From positions 1-55,293 of the forward strand of contig DATGLW010000087.1 of NCBI GenBank assembly GCA_035293965.1: 55,293 nt of DNA. Direction: 5' to 3'. This DNA is from DATGLW01 sp035293965. Lineage in GTDB: Bacteria; Actinomycetota; Acidimicrobiia; Acidimicrobiales; RAAP-2. The position numbers and the translations under genes were made by a program. Below, in pieces: positions 15,465-22,966 of this stretch. The notes under the pieces are model-generated. The model made no database searches and was not told where the DNA came from. It saw only the letters and a program-made list of their open reading frames with translations. Each line of letters begins with the position of its first letter. Within the stretch, counting starts at the first letter, position 1.

Positions 15465-15793
15465 GACCTGCAGGCCGCGGCGCGCTACCCGAAGCCGGTA
15501 GGGCTCGGCTCGTGGGGACCCGGCTTCCCACAGCAGCGCGGCGCGCGCCGGGGACCCGCCTCTCCCATGTCGCCGCCGTAGGGGTCGCGTCGGACCCTCC
15601 CCTCGCCAGAGCCGGTCCTGCAGGTGACCAGAACGGAGCAGGGGGCTCCGCCCCCGGTCGGGCCCGCACCCTGACCTCGGGGACAGCGACCGTCCGGTGG
15701 TGCTCCGCCGACTGCCTCGGACTGATCGTACTTCGGGGCCTCAGTCTGCTGGACCGAGCCCCCGCGTGCAAGGCCCCTTTCCCGGCTGAGCCC
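15465..15793. other. 329-bp intergenic region without a gene
   Basis: The gap lies between the EAL gene stop and the GH18-like gene start, both on minus. No credible reading frame is seen. It contains one strong hairpin (15641-15655), annotated separately, and a stretch at about 15680-15770 with several short complementary segments that could fold. I find no match to a known RNA. Confidence 0.4.
15641..15655 (-). terminator. Terminator-like hairpin GGGGGC-TCC-GCCCCC
   Basis: A perfect 6-bp GC stem with a 3-nt loop, about 140 bp after the EAL-gene stop. No T-run follows on either strand, so Rho-independent activity is uncertain. Confidence 0.3.
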
Positions 15794-16960
15794 TCAGCGC
15801 CGGCCCCGCCGCGAGGTCGGCCCCGGGCCCCTGGCAGCGCCCTTCGAGCCGGGGCCGGACTGCCCCTGGGTCCGCCGCCCGTTGGTAGGACCCGTACCGG
15901 TGCCCGCACGGGGCCGGCCCGGCACGCCGCCGGCCCGGTCAGTTGGGTCGGCCGCGCCGCTGCCGGCACCAGGACCGGCTGCATCGGCCGTCACGCTCGG
16001 TGACCCCCCGGCTTCCATGTCGTCCATGTCGGGCACGTCCTCGACGTCCCCATCCCCTTCTTCCCCTTCCTTGCGCGCGGCAGCGGTCACCTTCTGCCCG
16101 GCGGTGACCGGCTGCGGCCCGGTGGCGCTCGGTCCGAGCCCGTCCCCCGACACCCATCCCGGACCGTCGAGGGGGAATCGGAACTCCGTCTTGGCCGCCA
16201 ACGCCGACGCTTGCTCGGGTGGGAGCGGCGGGGCGAAGAAGTAGCCCTGCGCGGCGTCGGAGTCGAACTCGCGCACGATGGCGGCGTGGGTCGCGGTCTC
16301 GACTCCTTCGGCCACCGTGGACATCCCCGACGAGTGGGCGAGGTGCACGACCGTCTCGACGATCATGCGGTTGATCCCCTCGTGGACCTCGAGCCCGGCG
16401 ACGAAGGACCCGTCGATCTTGATGGTGTTGACGGCCATCCGGCGCAGCCGATCGAAGCTGTTCCAGCTGGTGCCGACGTCGTCCACGGCGAGCTGCACCT
16501 CCATCGCCGCGATCCTGCGAAGGTCGTTCAGCGCCTGCTCGTCGTTGAGCGCGTGCTCGGTGACCTCGACGGTGAGGCGGTCCGGTGGCAGGCCGCTCCC
16601 TTCCAGCGCGTGAGCCACGGCGGTGGAGGCGACGCCCCGGCGGAGCTGCACGATGGACACGTTCACGGCCAGCTGCAGGCTGCGCGGCCATTTCGCCGCG
16701 TGGCGGCACCCCTCCCGCAACACGAACTCGCCCAGGGCGACGATGTCACCGTTGGCCTCGGCCCACGGGATCAGCAGCGCCGGCAGGATGATGCCTTCGG
16801 TCGGGTGCCGCCACCGGACGAGCGCCTCGAAGCCCAGCAGCATCCCCGAACCCAGGTCCACCACCGGCTGGTAGGCGATGGCGGGCTCACCCGGCAGCAC
16901 GAGCGGCCGAACTCCGGGGATCCCCGCCACCATCTGTGTGTCATCGCCCTGCAGCCCCAT
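15794..16960 (-). CDS. Stand-alone EAL-domain cyclic-di-GMP phosphodiesterase with disordered tail
   Basis: A 388-residue protein. Residues 20-255 form an EAL domain with the metal and catalytic residues all in place: E in GFEALVRWRHP, N in AVNVSIVQL, E in TVEVTEHAL, the DD pair in AVDDVGTS, K in NTIKIDGSF, E in VAEGVET and Q in AAQGYFFAPPL. Hydrolysis of c-di-GMP to pGpG is therefore likely. No GGDEF, PAS or membrane segment is attached. The last 130 residues are disordered: an acidic patch (EGEEGDGDVEDVPDMDDME), then Gly/Arg/Pro-rich sequence ending TSRRGRR. GGAGGTGG just before the ATG at 16960 fixes the start. Confidence 0.9.
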   Translation of the reverse strand: MGLQGDDTQMVAGIPGVRPLVLPGEPAIAYQPVVDLGSGMLLGFEALVRWRHPTEGIILPALLIPWAEANGDIVALGEFVLREGCRHAAKWPRSLQLAVNVSIVQLRRGVASTAVAHALEGSGLPPDRLTVEVTEHALNDEQALNDLRRIAAMEVQLAVDDVGTSWNSFDRLRRMAVNTIKIDGSFVAGLEVHEGINRMIVETVVHLAHSSGMSTVAEGVETATHAAIVREFDSDAAQGYFFAPPLPPEQASALAAKTEFRFPLDGPGWVSGDGLGPSATGPQPVTAGQKVTAAARKEGEEGDGDVEDVPDMDDMEAGGSPSVTADAAGPGAGSGAADPTDRAGGVPGRPRAGTGTGPTNGRRTQGQSGPGSKGAARGPGPTSRRGRR

Positions 16961-17092
16961 CCGACCACCTCCGGCCGACGTCCGCCCGAGCACTCAACCG
17001 GGGCAAGCGCTCCTATCATGCCGGAACGCGCCAGAGAATGCTGGCATCTCGATCCGTTGACACAGAAAGCGACCAAAGGGCGCCAGAGCGGA

Positions 17093-17178
17093 CGCCACCA
17101 TCGCGGAGCACCGCGGCTCGCGCGACGGGCGCAGCGGGCGCCACGATCGCGGAGCACCGGGGCTCGCGCGATGGGCGC
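17093..17178. repeat. Two 40-bp direct repeats, 37/40 identical
   Basis: Copies at 17093-17132 and 17139-17178 share ATCGCGGAGCACCG and GGCTCGCGCGA. They lie between the EAL gene promoter region and the HTH gene stop, next to a second repeat set. Confidence 0.8.
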
Positions 17179-17180
17179 CG

Positions 17181-17228
17181 ATCAGATCGGGAAACGGCGG
17201 ATCAGGTCGGGGAACGGCGGATCAGGTT
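17181..17228. repeat. 20-bp tandem duplication covering the HTH gene stop codon
   Basis: Units 17181-17200 (ATCAGATCGGGAAACGGCGG) and 17201-17220 differ at two to three positions, and a partial third unit begins at 17221. On the minus strand the repeated block is the last codons of the HTH gene including its TGA, so the gene end has been copied beyond itself. Confidence 0.8.
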
Positions 17229-17606
17229 GGAGACCCGCTGGTGCGTCACGCCGAAGAGCTGTGCGATCGAGGGGATGCTCGCTCCCTCCTCGCGCAGCAC
17301 GGCCACGACGGTGCGTCGCAAGACCCCGCTCCTCTCCGAGATGCGCCCGTGGACGCGACTGACGAGCTGGAGGGTGCCAGGCTCCGGCTCGGCACGCAGG
17401 ACCTCGAGCCACGACGACCCCCGAGCCCGAGCCGCCTGGAGCTCCTCGATCCGCCGAGCCAGGAGCTGCTCGTCGCGCGCGTTCTCCTCGATCGCCGCCG
17501 CCAGCTCCCGCAGGGCAACGAGCACGCTGTCCCCTTGCGCGGAGCCTCCAGCGCCGCCCGTGGCGCGCTCACCGCTGCCGTGCCTCGTCCCAGCATGTTC
17601 GCTCAC
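17202..17606 (-). CDS. Small helix-turn-helix protein with coiled coil
   Basis: A 134-residue protein in three parts: a Gly/Ser-rich N-terminus, a charged helix likely to coil (LVALRELAAAIEENARDEQ, LLARRIEELQAARAR), and a C-terminal HTH (RRTVVAVLREEGASIPSIAQ, LFGVTHQRVSNLIRR). The HTH resembles those of small actinobacterial regulators but has no family name I can give. GTG at 17606 has GAGAGGTG upstream; the GTG at 17615 is an alternative. It is divergent from the hopanoid operon 404 bp away, so it is a candidate regulator of that operon; this is inference from position only. Confidence 0.65.
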   Translation of the reverse strand: MSEHAGTRHGSGERATGGAGGSAQGDSVLVALRELAAAIEENARDEQLLARRIEELQAARARGSSWLEVLRAEPEPGTLQLVSRVHGRISERSGVLRRTVVAVLREEGASIPSIAQLFGVTHQRVSNLIRRSPT

Positions 17607-17781
17607 GTCGCTCACCTCTCGATTCCCCCCAACCGTCCGTCGGTGTCTCGATCGCTCATGCCCGATCCACCTCGAGCCCCGGTCTGCCGCACACGTCTTG
17701 CTCCCCCACACGCTCCGCGTCGACCGCTGCGGGCCGCTCGACCGCGGTGCACTTCCCGCCCTTTCCATGTCCGCATCGGTG

Positions 17782-17817
17782 ATTGCAGAAACCTGCGATC
17801 TGTTCCAGGCTTGCAAT
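17782..17817. promoter_or_regulatory. Imperfect dyad between HTH gene and hopanoid operon
   Basis: ATTGCA-GAAA-CCTG on the left is mirrored by CAGG-CT-TGCAAT on the right around a 10-nt centre. It lies in the only AT-rich island (about 17780-17870) of the 404-bp divergent gap. The remainder of the gap has no gene; a smaller dyad GCAG-TTC-CTGC is found near 17842. Candidate operator, function untested. Confidence 0.35.
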
Positions 17818-17963
17818 GGCCGCATCAAGAAATCAAAAACGGCAGTTCCTGCTGAAATTCACCACCGTTGCCGGCGTGCGGCGCCGGGCCGAACGATCGT
17901 GGCGTGCATCCCCTCCCAGCGCCAGTCGCCGGTGCAACAGGCCAGGACCGGCTGAGCCGGCAG

Positions 17964-17969
17964 TACCCT
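17964..17969 (+). promoter_or_regulatory. Candidate -10 box TACCCT of the hopanoid operon
   Basis: TACCCT would place the transcript start near 17976. That gives a leader of about 35 nt with GGAG at 18000-18003 before the GTG at 18011. No clear -35 box. Confidence 0.25.
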
Positions 17970-18010
17970 GAGGCAGGGCTGTGACGGAGGCGGGAGGACG
18001 GAGATCGGCA

Positions 18011-19540
18011 GTGGCATACGACGTCGCCAGAGCGCTGCGGGAGCACCACGGCGAGCAGTTCCGCCTGCACGCCGAGCTCATGAACCCCCAGCTGGTGCGG
18101 GTCCTCAAGACCCTCGGGTTCGACCGGTCCTACGTCCGCGGCGAAGGGTGCTACCTCTACGACGACCACGGCGACGAGTACCTCGACCTGCTGGCAGGAT
18201 TCGGCGTCTACGCGCTCGGGCGGGGTCACCCGGCGGTCAAGCAGGCGCTCCACGAGGCAATCGACCTCGACCTGCCCAACATGGTCCAGCTCGATTGCGC
18301 CCTGCTGCCGGGGCTCCTCGCCAAAGCCCTCGTCCAGCGGTCGCACGAGGGGATCCGCCGCGTGTTCTTCTGCAACTCGGGCGCCGAGTCCGTCGAGGCT
18401 GCCATCAAGTTCGCTCGCCGTGCCACCGGACGTTCACGGGTGCTCTCCTGCGACCACGCCTTCCACGGCCTGACCACAGGTGCCCTGTCGCTCAACGGTG
18501 GACGGGAGTTCCGCGAGGGGTTCGGCCCGTACCTGCCAGGCACCGAGCAGGTCCCCTTCGGCGACCTGGCTGCGCTGCGCCGCGAGCTGCGGCGCGGTGA
18601 CGTCGCCGCGTTCGTGGTGGAGCCGATCCAGGGCAAGGGGGTCAATGTCGCGCCCGACGGGTACTGGGCAGGTGTGCAAGAGGCGTGCCGCAGCTACCGC
18701 ACCCTGCTCGTGGCCGACGAGGTCCAGACCGGCCTCGGCCGCACCGGCCGGTTCTTCGCCCACGAGCACTGGGGGCTCCGGCCCGACATCGTGACCGTGT
18801 CCAAGGCGCTGTCGGGCGGGTTCGTGCCGGTGGGCGCGATGTTGTGCACCGACAAGGTGTTCATGAGCGTGTACGACTCGGTCGACAAGGCGCTCGTGCA
18901 CTCCTCGACCTTCGGCCGCAACCAGCTGGCCATGGTGGCTGGGCTGGCCACGCTGCAGGCGTTCGACGACGAGGGCGTGGTCGCGAGGGCGGCGAGCACC
19001 GGTGACAGCCTGTTCGCCGCGCTGGCGCCGCTCGTCGAGCGCTACGAGATGCTCCACGAGGTCCGCGGCCGCGGGCTCATGGTCGGCCTCGTCTTCGGCG
19101 AGCCGACGTCGAAGGCTCTGCGGCGGCGATGGTCGGCGATCGAGCGGCTGCGCACCGCTCTGTTCTCGCAGATGGTGGTGGTCCCATTGTTCCACCGGCA
19201 TCGCATCCTGACGCAGGTCGCGGCCGACAACATGAACGTCGTGAAGCTGCTTCCTCCGCTCGTGGCCGGCCAGCGCGAAGTCGACTACTTCGTCGCCGCT
19301 CTGGACGACGTGCTGCACGACGCCCACCACGGTTCCGGGCTCCTCTTCGAGTTCGGCCGTACGGTGGCCCGCTCTGCCCTGCGCCGCGAGGCAGACGCCC
19401 GCAGGCCCCGGCGGCGCCGGGCCGGGAGCGGCCCGGACGCGGCGGCGGCCGGCGGGCCGGCGGCGGGCCGGGAAACCGCGGCGGCCGGCGGGCCGGCGGC
19501 GGGCCGGGAAACCGCGGCGGCGGCCGAGGCGCCCCGATGA
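18011..19540 (+). CDS. hpnO: Class III aminotransferase, HpnO type (aminohopanoid formation)
   Basis: PLP enzyme predicted to aminate the hopanoid side chain (aminobacteriohopanetriol). The body of about 455 residues has ELMNPQLVRVLKTLGFDRSY, FFCNSGAESVEAAIKFARRA, the PLP Asp in LLVADEVQTGLGRTG and the Schiff-base Lys in IVTVSKALSGGFVPVGA. The N-terminal motif NPQLVRVLKTLGFD and its place before hpnA point to HpnO rather than ornithine or acetylornithine aminotransferase. GGAG at 18000-18003 favours the GTG at 18011; 17981 is possible and adds 10 residues. The tail contains two exact in-frame copies of a 12-residue Gly/Ala/Arg block. First gene of the hopanoid operon. Confidence 0.85.
   Translation: MAYDVARALREHHGEQFRLHAELMNPQLVRVLKTLGFDRSYVRGEGCYLYDDHGDEYLDLLAGFGVYALGRGHPAVKQALHEAIDLDLPNMVQLDCALLPGLLAKALVQRSHEGIRRVFFCNSGAESVEAAIKFARRATGRSRVLSCDHAFHGLTTGALSLNGGREFREGFGPYLPGTEQVPFGDLAALRRELRRGDVAAFVVEPIQGKGVNVAPDGYWAGVQEACRSYRTLLVADEVQTGLGRTGRFFAHEHWGLRPDIVTVSKALSGGFVPVGAMLCTDKVFMSVYDSVDKALVHSSTFGRNQLAMVAGLATLQAFDDEGVVARAASTGDSLFAALAPLVERYEMLHEVRGRGLMVGLVFGEPTSKALRRRWSAIERLRTALFSQMVVVPLFHRHRILTQVAADNMNVVKLLPPLVAGQREVDYFVAALDDVLHDAHHGSGLLFEFGRTVARSALRREADARRPRRRRAGSGPDAAAAGGPAAGRETAAAGGPAAGRETAAAAEAPR
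19444..19515 (+). repeat. Two exact 36-bp tandem copies inside the hpnO 3' end
   Basis: 19444-19479 and 19480-19515 are identical. The unit length is a multiple of three, so the copies add the peptide AAAGGPAAGRET twice to the C-terminus. Confidence 0.95.
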
Positions 19541-19544
19541 GCCG

Positions 19545-20651
19545 ATGCCAGGGGCGGCCGTGAACGGAGGGGAGGGGACGCGGCGGCCCCTCGGGCCGGG
19601 CGACCGGGCCGTGGTCACCGGCGCGGGCGGCTTCATCGGCTCGGCGGTGGTGCGGGCTTTGCTCGCCCGGGGTGCCGAGGTGGTGGCCATGCTGGCCCCC
19701 AGCGGCGACGATGCCAACCTCCGCGACCTGCCGGTCCAGACGGTTCGCGTGGACGTCCGCGACCCCCGCGGCGTGGCCGACGCCTTTCGGGGGGCCAGGG
19801 CAGTGTTCCACCTTGCGGCCGTGTACCGGTTCTGGGCGCCTGACCCCGCCGTTTTCTACGCGGTGAACGTGGGCGGCACCCGCAACGTCATCGAGGCGGC
19901 CGTCGACGCGGGAGCCGAGCGGGTCGTCTACACCGGCACCGTGGGAACGGTCGGGCTGCCGGGGCCGGGCGCGTCACGGGCGGCAGACGAGCGCGAGTAC
20001 GTCGAGATCGCCCATCTCTTCGGGCTCTACAAGCAGTCGAAGTACGTGGCCGAGCACGAGGCCCTGCGGGCCGCGGCGCAGGGGGCGCCGGTCACCCTGG
20101 TGCTCCCGACCTTCCCACTCGGTCCAGGCGACCGCAAGCCCACCCCGACGGGCAAGGTCGTGGTCGACTTCCTCAACGGGCGGATTCCCGGCTTCGTCGA
20201 CACCGCCATGAACGTCGCGCATGTGGACGACCTGGCGATGGCGCACGTCTTGGCCTTCGAGCGGGGCCGGATCGGCCACAGCTACATCGTCGGCGGCGAG
20301 AACCTCTCCATGCGGCAGCTGCTGGAGCTGCTGGCCGAGTGCACGGGCCTGCCACCGGTCGACAGGCGGATCCCCGGGCCCCTCGGCATCGCAGCCGGCT
20401 GGATCTCGCACCTGGTCGAGGGCCGCTTGCTGCGGCGCGAGCCAGCCGTGCCCCTCGAAGGGGCGAGGATGTCGGCGACGCGCATGGTCTTCGACGACTC
20501 ACGTGCCCGCGCCGAGCTCGGTCACTGCTCGCGGCCCGCCATCGACGCCGTGGAGAGCTCCGCCCGTTGGTACGTGGAGCACGGCTACGTCCGGCCCTCC
20601 CGCAGCGCCCGGATCAGGTGGCGGGAGCCGGCCGGTCGCCGGTCGGGGTAG
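19545..20651 (+). CDS. hpnA: Hopanoid-associated NAD-dependent sugar epimerase
   Basis: A 368-residue extended SDR. The Rossmann loop is VTGAGGFIGSAVVRALLARG, and the catalytic Tyr-Lys pair is in GLYKQSKYVAEHEAL. The family-specific strings AVFHLAAVYRFWAPDP, VNVGGTRNVIEAAVDAG, GPGDRKPTPTGKVVVDF and NVAHVDDLAMAHVLAFERG match HpnA closely. HpnA is linked genetically to hopanoid clusters; its exact reaction is not settled. It follows hpnO by 4 bp. An alternative GTG at 19560, preceded by AGGGG, would drop five residues. The C-terminal 25 residues are Arg-rich. Confidence 0.92.
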   Translation: MPGAAVNGGEGTRRPLGPGDRAVVTGAGGFIGSAVVRALLARGAEVVAMLAPSGDDANLRDLPVQTVRVDVRDPRGVADAFRGARAVFHLAAVYRFWAPDPAVFYAVNVGGTRNVIEAAVDAGAERVVYTGTVGTVGLPGPGASRAADEREYVEIAHLFGLYKQSKYVAEHEALRAAAQGAPVTLVLPTFPLGPGDRKPTPTGKVVVDFLNGRIPGFVDTAMNVAHVDDLAMAHVLAFERGRIGHSYIVGGENLSMRQLLELLAECTGLPPVDRRIPGPLGIAAGWISHLVEGRLLRREPAVPLEGARMSATRMVFDDSRARAELGHCSRPAIDAVESSARWYVEHGYVRPSRSARIRWREPAGRRSG

Positions 20652-20666
20652 GAGGGTCGCCGGTCA

Positions 20667-20718
20667 GGGCCGCCCGCGCTGCCGGCCGCTCGGGGCCGCC
20701 CGCGCTGCCGGCCGCTCG
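20667..20718. repeat. Two exact 26-bp tandem copies after hpnA
   Basis: 20667-20692 and 20693-20718 are identical (core GCCCGCGCTGCCGGCCGCTC), with a partial third copy. They lie in the 319-bp hpnA-hpnC gap, the largest gap of the operon. The rest of that gap has no gene that I can support. Confidence 0.9.
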
Positions 20719-20970
20719 GGCCGCCCGCGGCACCGGCCAGGTCGGACCACCGCAAACGATCGATCGTTGGGCCGGCTTCCTGCCGCGGGAGCCCGCCTGC
20801 CATGCCCCCTGTGGCCTGCAATTTCGCGAGCAGGAGGACTGGGGGTGCCCGCTCGTGGCACCGGCGTGGCCCCGGGCTCGCCTAGGTTGGCACCGACGTC
20901 ATCTGCGCCGTCGACCGTCGCCGGCCGCTGCGCCGCCGGCCGTCGGGTCGCAAGCGCCAAGGAGCAGCCC

Positions 20971-21978
20971 ATGGTCGCCACCCGCAGCCAGCCATCCCGG
21001 GGTCCGGAGATGGCGACCGGCACGGAGCCCGGGCTGCAATCCAGCCTCCGCGCTCCCACCCTCCCTGCCGGCCCCTCGGGGCCTGATGCCAGGCCCTGCG
21101 CCGCCCTTCCTGCCGGCCCCTCTGGGCCTGACGCCATCCGCCTGGGACCGCCGGCGGTGCTCGGCCAGGCGGCGGCCGAGAACTTCCCGGTCGCGATGCG
21201 GCTGCTCCCCGCCCACGTCCGCCGGCACCTCATGGCCGTGTACGGGTTCGCCCGGCTGACCGACGACATCGGCGACGAGGCCGAGGGCGATCGTCTCGGG
21301 CTGCTCGCGTGGCTCGACGACCAGCTCGAACGCGCCGCGGCCGGACAGGCCGACCACCCACTGCTCCAGGAGGTCGGGGCCAGCATCCGCGAGCTCGGCC
21401 TGCCGCTCCAGCCGTTCCGCGACCTGATCGAGGCCAACCGCCAGGATCAGCTCGTGCGCCGCTACGCCACGTTCGACGACCTCGCGGCCTACTGCATGCT
21501 CTCTGCCGCCCCGGTCGGCCGCCTGGTCCTGACGGTGCTCGGGCTCGCGACCGACTCGCGCGTGGCGTTGTCCGACGACGTGTGCGTCGGTCTCCAGCTG
21601 GTCGAGCACCTCCAAGACGTAGGGGAGGACGCCGCTCGGGACCGCGTCTACCTGCCCCAGGAGGACCTCCGGCGGCTCGGGTGCGACGACCGGTCCCTGC
21701 TCGACGAGCACGCGAGCCCCGAGCTCCGCCGGCTGGTGGCCTTCGAGGCGGGCAGGGCGCACCGCCTGCTGCGCTCGGGGCTCGTGCTCGCCCGCACGCT
21801 CCCACCCCGGGCTCGGGTCGCCGTCTGCGGCTTCACCGCCGGCGGCATGGCGGCGATCGACGCAATGGAGCGAGCCGGGTTCGACGTTCTCGGCCAGGCA
21901 TGCCGGCCCCGGCCTCGGCGCTTCGCCTGGCGGCTGGCTTCGGCGCTCGGCGCGAGCCTGGGCCTGGCGGCGCCGTGA
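20971..21978 (+). CDS. hpnC: Squalene-synthase-like enzyme HpnC (hydroxysqualene synthase)
   Basis: A 335-residue trans-prenyltransferase. The first acidic motif is GFARLTDDIGDEAEGDRL, and the second is degenerate in the way typical of HpnC (LQLVEHLQDVGEDAARDRVY). HpnC converts presqualene diphosphate, made by HpnD, to hydroxysqualene. AAGGAG sits 6 nt before the ATG. The first 60 residues are a Pro/Ser/Gly linker with two copies of LPAGPSGPDA, encoded by a DNA repeat at 21061-21134; the enzyme proper begins near GPPAVLGQAAAENFPVAMRL. hpnD follows 37 bp downstream. Confidence 0.93.
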   Translation: MVATRSQPSRGPEMATGTEPGLQSSLRAPTLPAGPSGPDARPCAALPAGPSGPDAIRLGPPAVLGQAAAENFPVAMRLLPAHVRRHLMAVYGFARLTDDIGDEAEGDRLGLLAWLDDQLERAAAGQADHPLLQEVGASIRELGLPLQPFRDLIEANRQDQLVRRYATFDDLAAYCMLSAAPVGRLVLTVLGLATDSRVALSDDVCVGLQLVEHLQDVGEDAARDRVYLPQEDLRRLGCDDRSLLDEHASPELRRLVAFEAGRAHRLLRSGLVLARTLPPRARVAVCGFTAGGMAAIDAMERAGFDVLGQACRPRPRRFAWRLASALGASLGLAAP

Positions 21979-22015
21979 GCGGGCGCACCCACGCGGTCGC
22001 GACGAGGGCGCAGCG

Positions 22016-22966
22016 GTGAAGGTCGACGAGGCCTACGACGCGTGCGAGCGGATCACGCGGCGCGAGGCGAGGAACTTCTCCTACGGCATCCGCCTCCTTC
22101 GACCCCCGGAGCGCCGCGCCCTGTCGACCGTGTACGCGCTCGCCCGCCGCATCGACGACATCGGCGACGGTCCGTTGCCTCCCGAGCAGAAGCTGGCCGC
22201 CCTGGCGCGGGTGCGCAAGGACCTGCACCCGGTGCACGACGGCGACGACCCGGTCCTCGTGGCCCTGGGTGACGCCGCGCAGCGCTACGCGCTCCCCATG
22301 GACGCCTTCGACGACCTGATCGACGGATGCGAGATGGACGTGATCGGCACGTCGTACGGGTCGATCGACGAGCTCGTCGTGTACTGCCGCCGCGTGGCCG
22401 GCTCGATCGGCAGGCTCTCGCTCGCCGTCTTCGGCACGGAAAACCCCGAGGTGACGGTGCCGCTCGCCGACGACCTCGGCGTCGCCCTCCAGCTCACCAA
22501 CATCCTGCGCGACGTGGTCGAGGACCGCCGCAACGGGCGGGTCTACCTGCCAGCCGACGACGCGGCGGCGGTCGGCTGCCCGCCGGACCTGTCGGGTCCC
22601 GACCCTGCGATCGCGGAGCTGGTCGGCTTCGAGTGCCGGCGGGCGAGGGAGTGGTTCGGCCGCGGGCTGCGCCTTTTGCCCCACCTCGACCACCGAAGCC
22701 GGGCCTGCGTGGGCGCCATGGCCGGCATCTACCACCGCCTTCTCGGTCGTATCGAGCGTGAGCCCATGGTCGTCACCCGCGGCCGCCTGTCCCTGCCCGT
22801 CTGGGAGAAGGCGTGGGTCGCGGCGACCAGCCTGGCAGGCGCCACCAGCCTGGCAGGCGCCACCAGCCTGGCCGGTTCGAGCCGCCTGGCCGGTTCGAGC
22901 CGCCTCAAGGCGGCCCGGACGCGGCAGCCACCGGCGAGCCGCCAGCGAGCAGGAGGCGAGGGGTGA
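22016..22966 (+). CDS. hpnD: Presqualene diphosphate synthase HpnD
   Basis: A 316-residue squalene/phytoene-synthase fold enzyme that condenses two farnesyl diphosphates into presqualene diphosphate. Motifs are ARRIDDIGDGPLPPEQK (first DDxxD-like), DGCEMDVIGTSYGSIDELVV (conserved in the family), and LTNILRDVVEDRRNGRVYLP (second Asp motif). The catalytic domain ends near SLPVWEKAWVA. After it come five 6-residue repeats (TSLAGA x2, TSLAGS, SRLAGS, SRLKAA), a DNA-repeat-derived extension. The stop overlaps the hpnE start as GTGA. Confidence 0.94.
   Translation: MKVDEAYDACERITRREARNFSYGIRLLRPPERRALSTVYALARRIDDIGDGPLPPEQKLAALARVRKDLHPVHDGDDPVLVALGDAAQRYALPMDAFDDLIDGCEMDVIGTSYGSIDELVVYCRRVAGSIGRLSLAVFGTENPEVTVPLADDLGVALQLTNILRDVVEDRRNGRVYLPADDAAAVGCPPDLSGPDPAIAELVGFECRRAREWFGRGLRLLPHLDHRSRACVGAMAGIYHRLLGRIEREPMVVTRGRLSLPVWEKAWVAATSLAGATSLAGATSLAGSSRLAGSSRLKAARTRQPPASRQRAGGEG
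22823..22906 (+). repeat. 18-bp tandem repeat, about 4.7 copies, in the hpnD 3' end
   Basis: The unit GCGCCACCAGCCTGGCAG is repeated with drift, the last copies reading GTTCGAGCCGCCTGGCCG. It stays in frame and encodes the 6-residue peptide repeat of HpnD. Confidence 0.95.

Noticed and set aside
15680..15770. Possible structured RNA between the EAL and GH18-like genes
   Set aside because: Several short complementary pieces exist, but none match the conserved cores of SRP RNA, RNase P, tmRNA, 6S RNA or a riboswitch that I could recognise.
17057..17062. TTGACA as a -35 box on plus
   Set aside because: No -10 box at proper distance and no plus-strand gene follows.
17841..17851. Dyad GCAG-TTC-CTGC as a separate operator
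   Set aside because: Only 4-bp arms, expected often by chance in this GC-rich sequence; mentioned only within the larger gap.
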